This document shows, one piece after another, positions 1-7,677 of a stretch of 28,826 nt of DNA. The notes under the pieces were generated by a model, which did not search any database, had not been told where the DNA came from, and saw only the letters and a list, made by a program, of their open reading frames with translations. A program made the position numbers and the translations under genes. Location: NCBI GenBank assembly GCA_958448635.1, contig CAUDEQ010000020.1, positions 1 through 28,826 on the forward strand, read 5' to 3'. Source of the stretch: an uncultured Bacillota bacterium. GTDB taxonomy: Bacteria > Bacillota > Clostridia > Peptostreptococcales > Anaerovoracaceae. Within the stretch, counting starts at the first letter, position 1, and each line of letters starts with the position of its first letter.

Positions 1-554
1 ACCGCTGTAAACTCATCCTTGCTCTCCCACGGGACGTTACCTGAAAATCTAAGCTCTACGATTATGTCAGGGTCCTTTTTAAGATCTATCAGTGCTCTGC
101 TGTTTTCCACCATGTCCACAACATGTATTCGTCTCTGCTTCAGCAACTGATAGTTGGTCACGGCATCATCTGTCTTCGGCTTTCCGTCCACCAGGATCAC
201 CGTTACATCATAGCCGCTTTCATGCAGCCTGCGTGCAACGACAAAGCCGTCACCGCCGTTGTTACCCTTTCCGCAGAATATATACGCTATGCCTGCGATT
301 TTCTTTCTCTGCACAGCCTCGCTGAAGCTTGCGCCTTTGACAACTACGTCTTCAATGCTGGCAGTCTTTGTGGCAGCCTTTCCCATATCCTCCCTGACCG
401 CTCCCAAGTATGCAGCTCTTTCCATGATTACCGAGGCCGCCCCTGCTCCGGCGTTTTCCATCATCTGATAGTATGACAGCCCGCTTTCGTCAGCTCTTCG
501 CTCAAGGAGCTTCATCTGACCGCATGTAACGAAATGTTCACCGTTCTTTTTCAT
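1..554 (-). CDS. nnrE: NAD(P)H-hydrate epimerase, N-terminal part (cut by window edge)
   Basis: I translated this frame by hand: it is open from the ATG at 554 to position 1, giving about 184 residues with the C-terminus outside the window. Residues near 100 carry the YjeF_N signature GKGNNGGDGFVVARRL, which binds the NAD(P)HX substrate. The N-terminus (MKKNGEHFVTCGQMKLLERR) has the usual helix before a QMMENAG motif. The enzyme epimerises R- and S-NAD(P)HX so that the dehydratase can repair damaged nicotinamide cofactors; many Clostridia carry both activities in one protein, and the missing C-terminus prevents deciding here. The gene starts one base after the phosphohexomutase stop, so the two are probably co-translated. 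About 35 extra residues lie between the MENAG and GKGNNGGDG motifs. The place where a DA(L/I)FGTG-like motif is expected reads DIIVELRFSGN, which is unusual. Confidence 0.85.
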   Translation of the reverse strand, partial: MKKNGEHFVTCGQMKLLERRADESGLSYYQMMENAGAGAASVIMERAAYLGAVREDMGKAATKTASIEDVVVKGASFSEAVQRKKIAGIAYIFCGKGNNGGDGFVVARRLHESGYDVTVILVDGKPKTDDAVTNYQLLKQRRIHVVDMVENSRALIDLKKDPDIIVELRFSGNVPWESKDEFTA

Positions 555-555
555 A

Positions 556-2103
556 TCAGTCCTCCATAACCGAAAGATCAAGATGTTCGTATCCTGCCAG
601 AAGCTTCTCCATTACGTCCTTTATCTCTCGACAGCCGCCTTCCCTGTCAGAAGCTATGTTCACAGGCATGATAGGATCGTGAAGTGATTTCCTTATGAGG
701 CACCAGCCACCGTCGAAGCTTATCCTGACGCCTTCATAATTGGGCTCTTCCAAAGACATCTCCTTGGAATCCCTTATGCGCTGCTCCAGCTCTGCAAGGA
801 TCCTGTCTCCATACTCACCGAAATCGCCGCAGGTGATGGGGATCCTTATCTCCTTCTCATCTGCCGGCTCCTGCAGCTCCTCTATTACGCTGTCCAGCGT
901 CTTGCCTTCCCTTTTAAGCCTTGCAGCCTTTATGACTATCTTCACAGCCAGGTATGCGCCGTCATCGAGAAAATAATTTTCCTTAAAGGCCGCATGTCCC
1001 GATGTCTCTATGGCCAACTGGCTGTCGATTCCGTTTTCATTCAGCTCCAGTGCCTTATTGATCACGTTCCTATACCCTCTTTTGTATCTCAGGTGCTTCA
1101 GACCCAGTTTTTTCTCCAGGAATTCCGTCAGCTGTCTGCTTGTGATGCTGTCGGTAACCACCGTAGTTCCCGAATGAGCCTCAGCCACCAGCGCAGCAGC
1201 CATGGCAACTATACCGTTTCCGGCTATTTCCCTGCCTCTGCCGTCAACGGCTGCCGATCTGTCCACATCGGTATCGAAGATGAGTCCGAAATCTGCACCG
1301 CTGGACAATGTCTTCATGGATACAGAGTGCATGGCGTCCTTGTCCTCCGGGTTTGGCGCATGATGCGGGAATGTTCCGTCAGGATCCAGGAACTGACTGT
1401 CGCTTATATCTGCCCCCAGCGGCGCCAGCACATCTCTGGCAAAGAAGCCTCCGCTGCCATTGCCTGCATCCACGACTATCTTCATTCCGGCAAGAGGTTT
1501 TTCACCCTGCTGCACACCGTCTATTATAAGCTTTCTCAGATGCTGACAATATACGGGCATCAGCTCTGCCCTTTCCGCTGCAAATATTCTCTGTCCCAAC
1601 CTGTGCGTATAGCCGTCAGCATTGGTCGGCTCTCCCAGCACATCAATACCGCTGTTTTCATCCTCCGCATATTTCAGAATCTCCGCAATATCCGCCTTTT
1701 CCAGACCACCCTCTCCCGTGAAGAACTTGAATCCGTTCCTGTTGTAAGGCAGGTGGCTGGCTGTTATCATTATGCCTCCATCGCATTTGAACTGAGGAAA
1801 AAGCGTGGCCATAAACATGGCAGGAGTAGATGCAAGACCGCAGTCGTAAGCCTTGATCCCATACGGGCCAAAGCCGTCCATGAGTCCATCGAGAAGCCTT
1901 TTGCCCGACACCCTCGGATCTCTTCCTATGGCAATGGAAATCTCCGAGGCCTTTTTACCTGTCTTTCTGCACAGCCATATGAGGAAACCTCTTGCAATAT
2001 CCTTTGCTTCGTCAGGAGTAAGGTTCGGATTTTCTCCCGGCACTCCTGTAAGCGATATCCCTCTGATGTCGCTTCCGTTCTGAAGTTTCTTGTAGTTTTT
2101 CAT
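556..2103 (-). CDS. Phosphomannomutase/phosphoglucomutase (alpha-D-phosphohexomutase family)
   Basis: A 515-residue cytoplasmic enzyme that interconverts hexose 1- and 6-phosphates, supplying sugar nucleotides for cell-wall and surface polysaccharide synthesis. All four family signatures are visible: the phosphoserine loop TASHLPYNRNG (Ser at about 116), the metal loop DTDVDR (277-282, in place of the common DGDADR), the sugar-binding loop ETSGH (366-370), and a C-terminal phosphate-binding domain around VRISFDGGWCLIRKS. Its length suits a bacterial or plant-like PMM/PGM slightly longer than ManB/GlmM. The start codon overlaps the stop of the upstream membrane-protein gene as ATGA, and the downstream epimerase gene begins one base after its stop. 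Substrate (mannose or glucose phosphate) cannot be decided from sequence alone; GlmM is less likely given the loop sequences. Confidence 0.9.
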   Translation of the reverse strand: MKNYKKLQNGSDIRGISLTGVPGENPNLTPDEAKDIARGFLIWLCRKTGKKASEISIAIGRDPRVSGKRLLDGLMDGFGPYGIKAYDCGLASTPAMFMATLFPQFKCDGGIMITASHLPYNRNGFKFFTGEGGLEKADIAEILKYAEDENSGIDVLGEPTNADGYTHRLGQRIFAAERAELMPVYCQHLRKLIIDGVQQGEKPLAGMKIVVDAGNGSGGFFARDVLAPLGADISDSQFLDPDGTFPHHAPNPEDKDAMHSVSMKTLSSGADFGLIFDTDVDRSAAVDGRGREIAGNGIVAMAAALVAEAHSGTTVVTDSITSRQLTEFLEKKLGLKHLRYKRGYRNVINKALELNENGIDSQLAIETSGHAAFKENYFLDDGAYLAVKIVIKAARLKREGKTLDSVIEELQEPADEKEIRIPITCGDFGEYGDRILAELEQRIRDSKEMSLEEPNYEGVRISFDGGWCLIRKSLHDPIMPVNIASDREGGCREIKDVMEKLLAGYEHLDLSVMED

Positions 2104-2972
2104 ATTTTTCTCTCCGCTTTTTTTCTGTACGATACTCTCATTATTATGAATAAAATCAGGAAAATACCGCCTGCTGCAGCTCCCGCCACAGCTACGCCGG
2201 TAAATCCTTCCGTCATCATAGTCAATATCATTTTCTCAGAAGGCGATACGGCGGACTCCACCATCCAGCCTGCTCCCCTCATCACCAACGGCAGCGCTGC
2301 ATATGCTGCCGCAGCTACAAAGGTCACTATGGCACACCACAGCAATCCCAGCCTGCTCCTTCTGCACATGAAAATGATGCCTGCGCACAAGGCGAGACAT
2401 ACGAGCGCCATGAATATCCTAAAGCCGCTGCTCATCAACTTCTTTACAAGCTCTGTCGGCTGCGCAGCATTTTCAGTCATGCTGCCGCTTACAGCCTCGT
2501 ACCTGTTCACCTGACTGTCTATAGCCGCAGTCAGGACAGGCGCTTCTTCCTTCACCGCCTGTACGATAAGCTCCGCCTCAAGAGGGCTTATGTCGTAGCG
2601 TCCCGATGAGATCACCTCGTCCACGCCCTGTGTAAGAGCATTTGTAAGCTCGTCATATGCCACCTCCTCATGAGGCTTGCCGTAAATCTCCGTGTCCACC
2701 GCAGCAGTCAGATAATCCACAAAGAAGTCTTCCATCACTTCTGTGTGAAAGACTTCTTTTGCAAATTCTCCGTATATTCCTCCCATATTCACCGTATTCT
2801 CGGCGATAGCTTCCTCCACCAGACTGTCGATCACCTCCGATTCGACCAGCGAGCCCTTTATCGTCTTCTCGGATAAGGCTATGTCTGCTGAAAACAGCCC
2901 CATGAGGATTCCTTCTGCCGCCAGCAGCACTATGCACATGAGTATCGTCAGTACTGTTTTAAGCGGTTTCAT
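2100..2972 (-). CDS. Membrane protein with large extracytoplasmic helical domain, unknown function
   Basis: 290 residues. One membrane segment lies at the N-terminus (about 7-27). A roughly 155-residue acidic, helix-rich region follows, probably outside the cell, and then three further membrane segments (about 186-203, 209-231 and 259-280) and a short basic tail. I recognise no catalytic motif and do not assign a family. The ribosome binding site AAGGAG precedes the ATG, 31 bp after the PepSY gene, and the stop codon overlaps the phosphohexomutase start (ATGA), so it is part of the same transcript. The topology would suit an envelope sensor or assembly factor, but that is inference only. Confidence 0.7.
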   Translation of the reverse strand: MKPLKTVLTILMCIVLLAAEGILMGLFSADIALSEKTIKGSLVESEVIDSLVEEAIAENTVNMGGIYGEFAKEVFHTEVMEDFFVDYLTAAVDTEIYGKPHEEVAYDELTNALTQGVDEVISSGRYDISPLEAELIVQAVKEEAPVLTAAIDSQVNRYEAVSGSMTENAAQPTELVKKLMSSGFRIFMALVCLALCAGIIFMCRRSRLGLLWCAIVTFVAAAAYAALPLVMRGAGWMVESAVSPSEKMILTMMTEGFTGVAVAGAAAGGIFLILFIIMRVSYRKKAERKI

Positions 2973-3003
2973 TGAGTTTTCTCCTTAATGTCGTTTTTCA
3001 ATA

Positions 3004-3669
3004 TCAATCATCCCAGCCATCGTGCATGTCATCGTAATCCATGTGGTCGATATCCTTGCTCATTATATTCCCGGATGCTCCATTGATCTCAAAATCGTAT
3101 TCGTAACCATTATAACGTATTTCTATATTATATTCCAGTATACCGTCATCATAATCAGCGTAAGCCTTTGTTATATCTGCAGCCGATGCTCCCGATACCT
3201 GAGCCAGTGCGATTTCCTTCGCTCTTTCAAGGCCTATATCTGCTGATGATGACGCTCCTGCTGCGGAGCCGTAATTTGAGTGGTGATAATCAGATGAGCC
3301 TGCCGGCTGTCCTACCACGCCTGAAGATGTTCCCGAAACTGCTGCGCCGTAATCATCTGCCTTTTCCTTGTTTCTGTCGAAGATCGTTCCGTCCTTGGCC
3401 GATATCTCGAAATCATATTCATATCCGCCGTAGATGATTTCCACATCGTATTCGTATCTTCCGTCATCCGTATCCTTCTTGAACTTGGTTATGTCGGATT
3501 CAGATGCTCCCTTTACCTCTGCCAGTGCGATCTGCTTGGCTTCAGCCTCACTTATGCTTCCGCCGCCTGCCGCATTTGACGCATATACCGAAACTCCTGC
3601 TGCCAGCAGCACTGCCACTGCCACAAGTATGCCTATCTTTACCGATTTCTTCATTGCTTTCTTTTCCAT
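3004..3669 (-). CDS. Secreted or membrane-anchored protein with two PepSY domains
   Basis: 221 residues with an N-terminal signal/anchor segment (about 11-31, no lipobox Cys) and two PepSY domains at about 39-100 and 143-206. Both repeat the family pattern: (E/R)AKxIALAxVxGAS, an acidic DDG turn, and Y(G/N)GYEYDFEI followed by a G-x-I strand. A Gly/Ser/Ala-rich linker joins them, and the tail is rich in Asp, Met and His. PepSY domains are usually extracytoplasmic and are thought to bind or inhibit peptidases or to act in sensing. The ribosome binding site AGGAGG lies 7 bases before the ATG at 3669, which fixes the start. It is downstream of the two-component genes and of a third PepSY domain protein, and is probably a target of that system. 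Confidence 0.85.
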   Translation of the reverse strand: MEKKAMKKSVKIGILVAVAVLLAAGVSVYASNAAGGGSISEAEAKQIALAEVKGASESDITKFKKDTDDGRYEYDVEIIYGGYEYDFEISAKDGTIFDRNKEKADDYGAAVSGTSSGVVGQPAGSSDYHHSNYGSAAGASSSADIGLERAKEIALAQVSGASAADITKAYADYDDGILEYNIEIRYNGYEYDFEINGASGNIMSKDIDHMDYDDMHDGWDD

Positions 3670-3739
3670 TTTATATCCTCCTTTTATATCGCTTTTAATT
3701 TGTGTTTTCGTTTATCATGGCTTTATAATAACTGCCGCT

Positions 3740-3803
3740 CATTAAACGAAAATTACTTCAACATTAAAAACGGATTAATTTTTAGGATATAAGATTAAAA
3801 AGC
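3740..3803 (-). promoter_or_regulatory. Three direct repeats upstream of the double-PepSY gene, possible response-regulator sites
   Basis: On the minus strand the core (C)GxTTTTTAATG/C occurs around 3803-3792 and 3773-3762, with a shorter CGTTTAATG copy at 3748-3740. Start-to-start distances are about 30 and 22 bp, close to whole helical turns. OmpR/PhoB-type regulators bind direct repeats, and such a regulator is encoded upstream. A TATAAA-like -10 element lies just downstream near 3725, without a convincing -35, which would suit an activated promoter. Assignment is by pattern only. Confidence 0.35.
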
Positions 3804-3804
3804 G

Positions 3805-4212
3805 TTAATCGTCGATTTCCCATTTGAGTATGTTGCCCGTAGCTCCGTCAACCTCGAACTCATACTCATATCCATTGTAAAAAATGCTTCCTTCGTATTC
3901 AATCCGTCCGTCGTCCACGTCTCTTTCCATTTCATATATGTTTGATACGGTAGCTCCGGGAACCTTGGCAAGAACGATGGATTGAACCCTTTCCAGACCT
4001 ATATCCGCCCCTCCGTGGCTGTGAACATGTTCTGTCTGTACCCGGCTTACGCTGCTTGAAGCTGCCGTAGAGGAATCCTGCGCCGACACAGTGGCCTGCG
4101 TAGTCTCTACTGTATTTGAGCCTGCTCCGCCTCCGCCGCATGCCGTCATGATGAACACTGCCAGCGCCATGGCCATGACAGCAGCCGTTATCCTGTTCGA
4201 TTTCTTCATCAT
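3805..4212 (-). CDS. PepSY-domain lipoprotein
   Basis: 135 residues. The N-terminus is a lipoprotein signal peptide with lipobox MTAC (Cys25), followed by GGGG and a Thr/Ser/Ala-rich linker containing a His-rich patch (EHVHSHGG). A single PepSY domain covers about 69-133, with YNGYEYEFEVDGATGNI closely matching the two copies in the next gene. The start ATG overlaps the kinase stop codon by one base (TAATG) with GGAGG just upstream, so it is translationally coupled to the sensor kinase. A membrane-tethered PepSY protein made together with the kinase is a good candidate for an accessory sensor or modulator of that kinase; this is inferred from position. Confidence 0.85.
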   Translation of the reverse strand: MMKKSNRITAAVMAMALAVFIMTACGGGGAGSNTVETTQATVSAQDSSTAASSSVSRVQTEHVHSHGGADIGLERVQSIVLAKVPGATVSNIYEMERDVDDGRIEYEGSIFYNGYEYEFEVDGATGNILKWEIDD

Positions 4213-5597
4213 TAATCCTCCGTCTTAATATCAGGTATTGGGAAATATACCTTAAAACAGCTTCCTTCTCCGGTAGTGCTGGTCACCTCCGTCCTGCCGC
4301 CGTGAGCCTTCACCAGTGCGGCTACCATGGCAAGCCCCAGACCTGAGCCCTCCTCGCTTCTGGACTCGTCCGCCCTGTAAAATCTTTCCCAGATCCTGTC
4401 CAGCTCCTCTGCCGAGATACCTATTCCGTCATCCTCCACCGAACATACAGCAAAATTTCCTTCCCTGAAAAGCGACAGCGCAACTCTTTTACCGTTTCCG
4501 CTGTATTTCACCGCATTGTCCATCAGGTTCAGCAGTATCCTTATTAACATTGACTCATCGCCTATGATATCTATGCCATCTTCTATGTCTGTCTCTATGG
4601 ATATATCCTTTTCCGACGCCACAGCCTCCTGCTGTTCCGCCACCATGTGGCAGACCTGATCAAGAGATACCTTGTGCTTCTCAAATATCAGCCTCCCTGC
4701 ATCACTTCTCGATAAGGTGAGCAGCTCGTTTACAAGGTTTGACATGCGCCTCGCCTCGTTATTTATCTTCTCCAGCGCCCTGACTCTGTAATCCTCGTCT
4801 TCCAGCGCATAGTCGCTCTGGGATATTATTACCGCCAGCGGTGTTCTCAATTCATGTGAAACATCTGAGGTGAACTGCTTTTCCTTTCGGAATACAGCCT
4901 CCAGTCTGTCAAAGAGGCTGTTAAAGGTCACTGCCAGAGCCGATATTTCGTCGACAGCCTCGCCCTTTTCCGACATTTCACCATGTCCCAAGGCCACTCG
5001 CCTGGACAGATCGCCGTCCTCCCTGATATCCTCTACTGTTCTGATTATATCCCTTACAGGTCTGAATGCCCTCCTGGTGATGATGTATCCTCCCAGAGCC
5101 GCTATTATCACCAGTACCGGAAAGGCGATGGCTGCCAGCTTAAGCACGAATGAAAATGTGCTTTGCTCGGCAAAGTCCTTGACCATGCCTCTGACCCATA
5201 CCGACTGACCGTTGACCTGAAACATGCTGTCGTACACATACCATATTTCTCCGGCTTCATCTTGAAGCTTTATCACTTCCTTATCCTTGAGCTCCGGCAG
5301 CATATGGGACAGCTCTCCCGGTCTTCTTCCCTCGACAAGATCTCCGTCTCCGTCGTATATGCTTATATATACTCCATCCTCATAAAAGCTCAGCTTGTCG
5401 TCTACTACAAAATCCTCTCCGTAGCCCTCCACCTCTTCGCTGGCATCAGCCACGGAATCCATCAGTACCGCCTTGGCAGCCTCACTGGCACGTACGTTTC
5501 CTATGTATATAAGTACTCCCATGAAGCATCCGGTAATGAGCAGCATGAAGATCGTATACCATATGGTCAGTCTCTTTGTGATGGAAATCCTTCTCAT
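4212..5597 (-). CDS. Sensor histidine kinase
   Basis: 461 residues. Membrane segments at about 12-33 and 150-173 flank a roughly 115-residue acidic extracytoplasmic sensor region. A HAMP linker follows at about 174-235, then the dimerisation domain with phospho-accepting His248 in DVSHELRTPLAVI. The ATPase domain contains the N box (LMDNAVKYSGNG), the G1 box (VEDDGIGIS) and the G2 box (GSGLGLAMV). The architecture matches OmpR-partner class I kinases. The start overlaps the response-regulator stop as ATGA. It senses an unknown envelope signal and phosphorylates the neighbouring regulator. Confidence 0.93.
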   Translation of the reverse strand: MRRISITKRLTIWYTIFMLLITGCFMGVLIYIGNVRASEAAKAVLMDSVADASEEVEGYGEDFVVDDKLSFYEDGVYISIYDGDGDLVEGRRPGELSHMLPELKDKEVIKLQDEAGEIWYVYDSMFQVNGQSVWVRGMVKDFAEQSTFSFVLKLAAIAFPVLVIIAALGGYIITRRAFRPVRDIIRTVEDIREDGDLSRRVALGHGEMSEKGEAVDEISALAVTFNSLFDRLEAVFRKEKQFTSDVSHELRTPLAVIISQSDYALEDEDYRVRALEKINNEARRMSNLVNELLTLSRSDAGRLIFEKHKVSLDQVCHMVAEQQEAVASEKDISIETDIEDGIDIIGDESMLIRILLNLMDNAVKYSGNGKRVALSLFREGNFAVCSVEDDGIGISAEELDRIWERFYRADESRSEEGSGLGLAMVAALVKAHGGRTEVTSTTGEGSCFKVYFPIPDIKTED

Positions 5598-6259
5598 TTA
5601 ACCATATACCCCACGCCTTTTACTGTAATTATCTTCTTCTCCTCGAAGTCACCATCCACCTTTTTTCTCAGGTGATGGATATACACATCTATAACGTTGG
5701 AGCCTCCGTCGTAATCGTAATTCCATATGTGATTTGCCAGCTTGTCTCTGGAAAGCACGCGGCCCTTGTTCTGCATGAGGTATTCCAGTATGTCGAACTC
5801 CTTGGCAGTGAGATTGATTTCCTGCCCCGAGCGCTTCACCACCCTGGAGGTTGAGTCCAGCTCCAGATCACCTGCTGACATCACGCTGCTGGCTCTCTCT
5901 CCGCCGCGGCGTACTATTGCCCTAACCCTGGCCATCAGCTCATCGAAATCGAAGGGCTTCACCAGATAATCATCAGCGCCTGCATCAAGACCTGCCACTC
6001 TGTCCTCCACCGTTCCCAGAGCGGTGAGAAGCAGCACCGGAGTTTTGTTTCCGGCAGAGCGCATTTCCTTCAGCACGCCTATACCCGTAGTTCCGGGAAG
6101 CATGATGTCAAGTATTATGCCGTCGTATTCCGCACAGCGTATAAAATCCAGCGCCTCGTCTCCCGTATAGCATGCATCCACAGTATAATGCTCGTTGTTG
6201 AGCTTTCTTACTATTATTTCATTAAGGTCCTTCTGATCCTCTACTACAAGTATCCTCAT
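5594..6259 (-). CDS. Response regulator, OmpR/PhoB family
   Basis: 221 residues. The receiver domain has the acidic pair ED (8-9), phospho-acceptor Asp51 in ILDIMLPG, a conserved Thr in LLTALG and Lys in DDYLVKPFD. A C-terminal winged helix (about 125-220) has the recognition-helix region VIDVYIHHLRKKVD. It is the first gene of the kinase/PepSY operon, with GGGAG shortly before the ATG and a consensus promoter 53 bp further upstream. Likely targets are its own operon and the PepSY gene with direct repeats in its upstream gap, although this is inference. Confidence 0.93.
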   Translation of the reverse strand: MRILVVEDQKDLNEIIVRKLNNEHYTVDACYTGDEALDFIRCAEYDGIILDIMLPGTTGIGVLKEMRSAGNKTPVLLLTALGTVEDRVAGLDAGADDYLVKPFDFDELMARVRAIVRRGGERASSVMSAGDLELDSTSRVVKRSGQEINLTAKEFDILEYLMQNKGRVLSRDKLANHIWNYDYDGGSNVIDVYIHHLRKKVDGDFEEKKIITVKGVGYMVK

Positions 6260-6311
6260 CAGTCTCCCTTTCTTTTCATCCTGTCCCTTACCCTGACTCC
6301 TCTGTTACCTA

Positions 6312-6340
6312 ATTATATTTAAGTTTTTCTTTGATTTCAA
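6312..6340 (-). promoter_or_regulatory. Sigma-A promoter of the two-component/PepSY operon
   Basis: On the minus strand TTGAAA (6340-6335) and TATAAT (6317-6312) are separated by exactly 17 bp, upstream of the response-regulator start at 6259. Confidence 0.75.
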
Positions 6341-6454
6341 TCGTTTAAAGCAATTTATGCCGCCTTATTTTGCAGTAAGGCAGCGTACGCAGGAGCAAGC
6401 GGCTGTTTATCCGATAATATCATCTTACCTTGTAATATTACGGAAGATAATGTG

Positions 6455-6502
6455 AAGACCTGCACAAATACATGGAAAACCATGTTTTGTACAGGTCTTT
6501 TT
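6455..6502 (+). terminator. Long hairpin with U-run on the plus strand
   Basis: Arms AAGACCTG-x-ACAAA-x-ACATGG (6455-6475) and the matching right arm (6480-6499) pair with one mismatch and one bulge around an AAAA loop; five T follow on the plus strand (6498-6502). On the minus strand, which carries the SGNH gene ending at 6539, the hairpin is present but is followed by CACATTATC rather than a U-run. It probably ends the SGNH operon, yet its best orientation is plus, where no gene lies upstream. The remaining 6260-6454 sequence contains only the promoter described above. Confidence 0.55.
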
Positions 6503-6538
6503 CAGATCAACATCGTTTACATTTTATTAATTGCTGCC

Positions 6539-7639
6539 TCACTGTTTCTCAGCGGGCTTCAGACCCCCGGATACAAAATCCAGATATTTGTCGTAAGCCT
6601 TTTCCCAGCTTTTATATCTCTCATCTCCCCTCCTGTCGGGAAGCTCGTAATTCTCATTTATATATTTCACCAGATAATCGGTATATTTCTCCGCACCCAC
6701 GTAATTGACGTGCTTGCTATTGTAAAAATCATGCTGCCAGTCCAGACCCATTTCATCCGTTATCTCCCGATGATTGCAGTCCAGCACCGTATATCCTCTG
6801 TCCTCCACCATCCTTACTGCCGTGTTGAACTTGGCCTGAACATCATTTCTCATGGCATAAGGCGAAAGCACGAACAGCACCTCTGCATCCATCTCATCGC
6901 ACTTGTCCAGCACATCGAGCAGCGCCCTTTCCATTTCAGGAGCCAGCTCCTCGTATCCATCCGTATATTCAGGAGGATCATACGGCTTCTGGGTCAGCGT
7001 CATGTCGCTGAGTACATATCCTTTGGTGGTGTTCTTTACAGGCCATGGTTTGAAGTCCTGAATAGTTATCTCTCCCGAGCTGAACCTGCTGTGATATTTC
7101 ACTATCGGTATGAGGTAGTCCACAGGGCTTTCATCTATATTGCTCAGCTCTCCCGTGGCGCCCTCCGTATATTCCAGTGCCTTGTCCAGTGCATCGTATT
7201 TATTGGCAGATGGCGGCATGCTGTCGGTGACACGTCTGATGTGCGCATCTGTGATATCGTTCTTTGTTTTGAGTACGTTTCGCAGCTCTATTATGTAAAG
7301 GTGCGGAGTCTGGGTCTTTTCCACCTCGTCTATCAGATTCGGCACGAACATCATCGGAAGTCCCATGGTGGCCAGATCATATGCTGCAATGCCGGCATCG
7401 GTATAAGCCTTTGGCGGTATGAAATACCTGTTGGTGGCACTGGTTCCCAGATAGATTACATCTATCGTGTTTTCCTCCTCAGCATAGAAGCCGTTGAATA
7501 TCTGCTTGTTGGAGTCGGAATTCCCTATGGTGAACACCCTGTTGAGGTACACAAAAAGAAGTGCGGCAATGATGACGAACACCACTACCCGCACCGCTTT
7601 ATTTTCATTTAACAGTTTTTTGATTTTCGTTACACACAT
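6539..7639 (-). CDS. Membrane-anchored SGNH-hydrolase-like protein, DltD/AlgX-like partner of an MBOAT acyltransferase
   Basis: 366 residues with a single N-terminal membrane segment (about 17-33), so the catalytic domain sits outside the cell. The nucleophile loop is YLGTSATN (Ser67), and the C-terminal catalytic block is DFYNSKHVNYVGAEKYTDYL (Asp304, His310), the DxxxxxHxNxxGA form typical of SGNH proteins encoded with MBOAT acyltransferases in Clostridia. Such proteins (DltD, PatB/AlgX-like) move or accept acyl groups on envelope polymers. Here the MBOAT gene is not adjacent but about 5.5 kb away; this gene instead follows the ABC ATPase gene by 38 bp and is the last gene of that operon. 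It has an AGAGGA ribosome binding site before the ATG at 7639. Substrate unknown. Confidence 0.72.
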   Translation of the reverse strand: MCVTKIKKLLNENKAVRVVVFVIIAALLFVYLNRVFTIGNSDSNKQIFNGFYAEEENTIDVIYLGTSATNRYFIPPKAYTDAGIAAYDLATMGLPMMFVPNLIDEVEKTQTPHLYIIELRNVLKTKNDITDAHIRRVTDSMPPSANKYDALDKALEYTEGATGELSNIDESPVDYLIPIVKYHSRFSSGEITIQDFKPWPVKNTTKGYVLSDMTLTQKPYDPPEYTDGYEELAPEMERALLDVLDKCDEMDAEVLFVLSPYAMRNDVQAKFNTAVRMVEDRGYTVLDCNHREITDEMGLDWQHDFYNSKHVNYVGAEKYTDYLVKYINENYELPDRRGDERYKSWEKAYDKYLDFVSGGLKPAEKQ

Positions 7640-7677
7640 ACTTGTACTGATCCTCTGTCGTTATGATGGAGAGACTG

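Noticed and set aside
994..2514. Long plus-strand open frame of 506 codons across the phosphohexomutase gene
   Set aside because: It is antisense to a gene with all family motifs, its translation has no recognisable domain, and no ribosome binding site precedes it.
6452..7612. Plus-strand open frame of 386 codons opposite the SGNH gene
   Set aside because: The minus-strand protein has catalytic motifs and a membrane anchor; this frame is compositionally odd and shows none.
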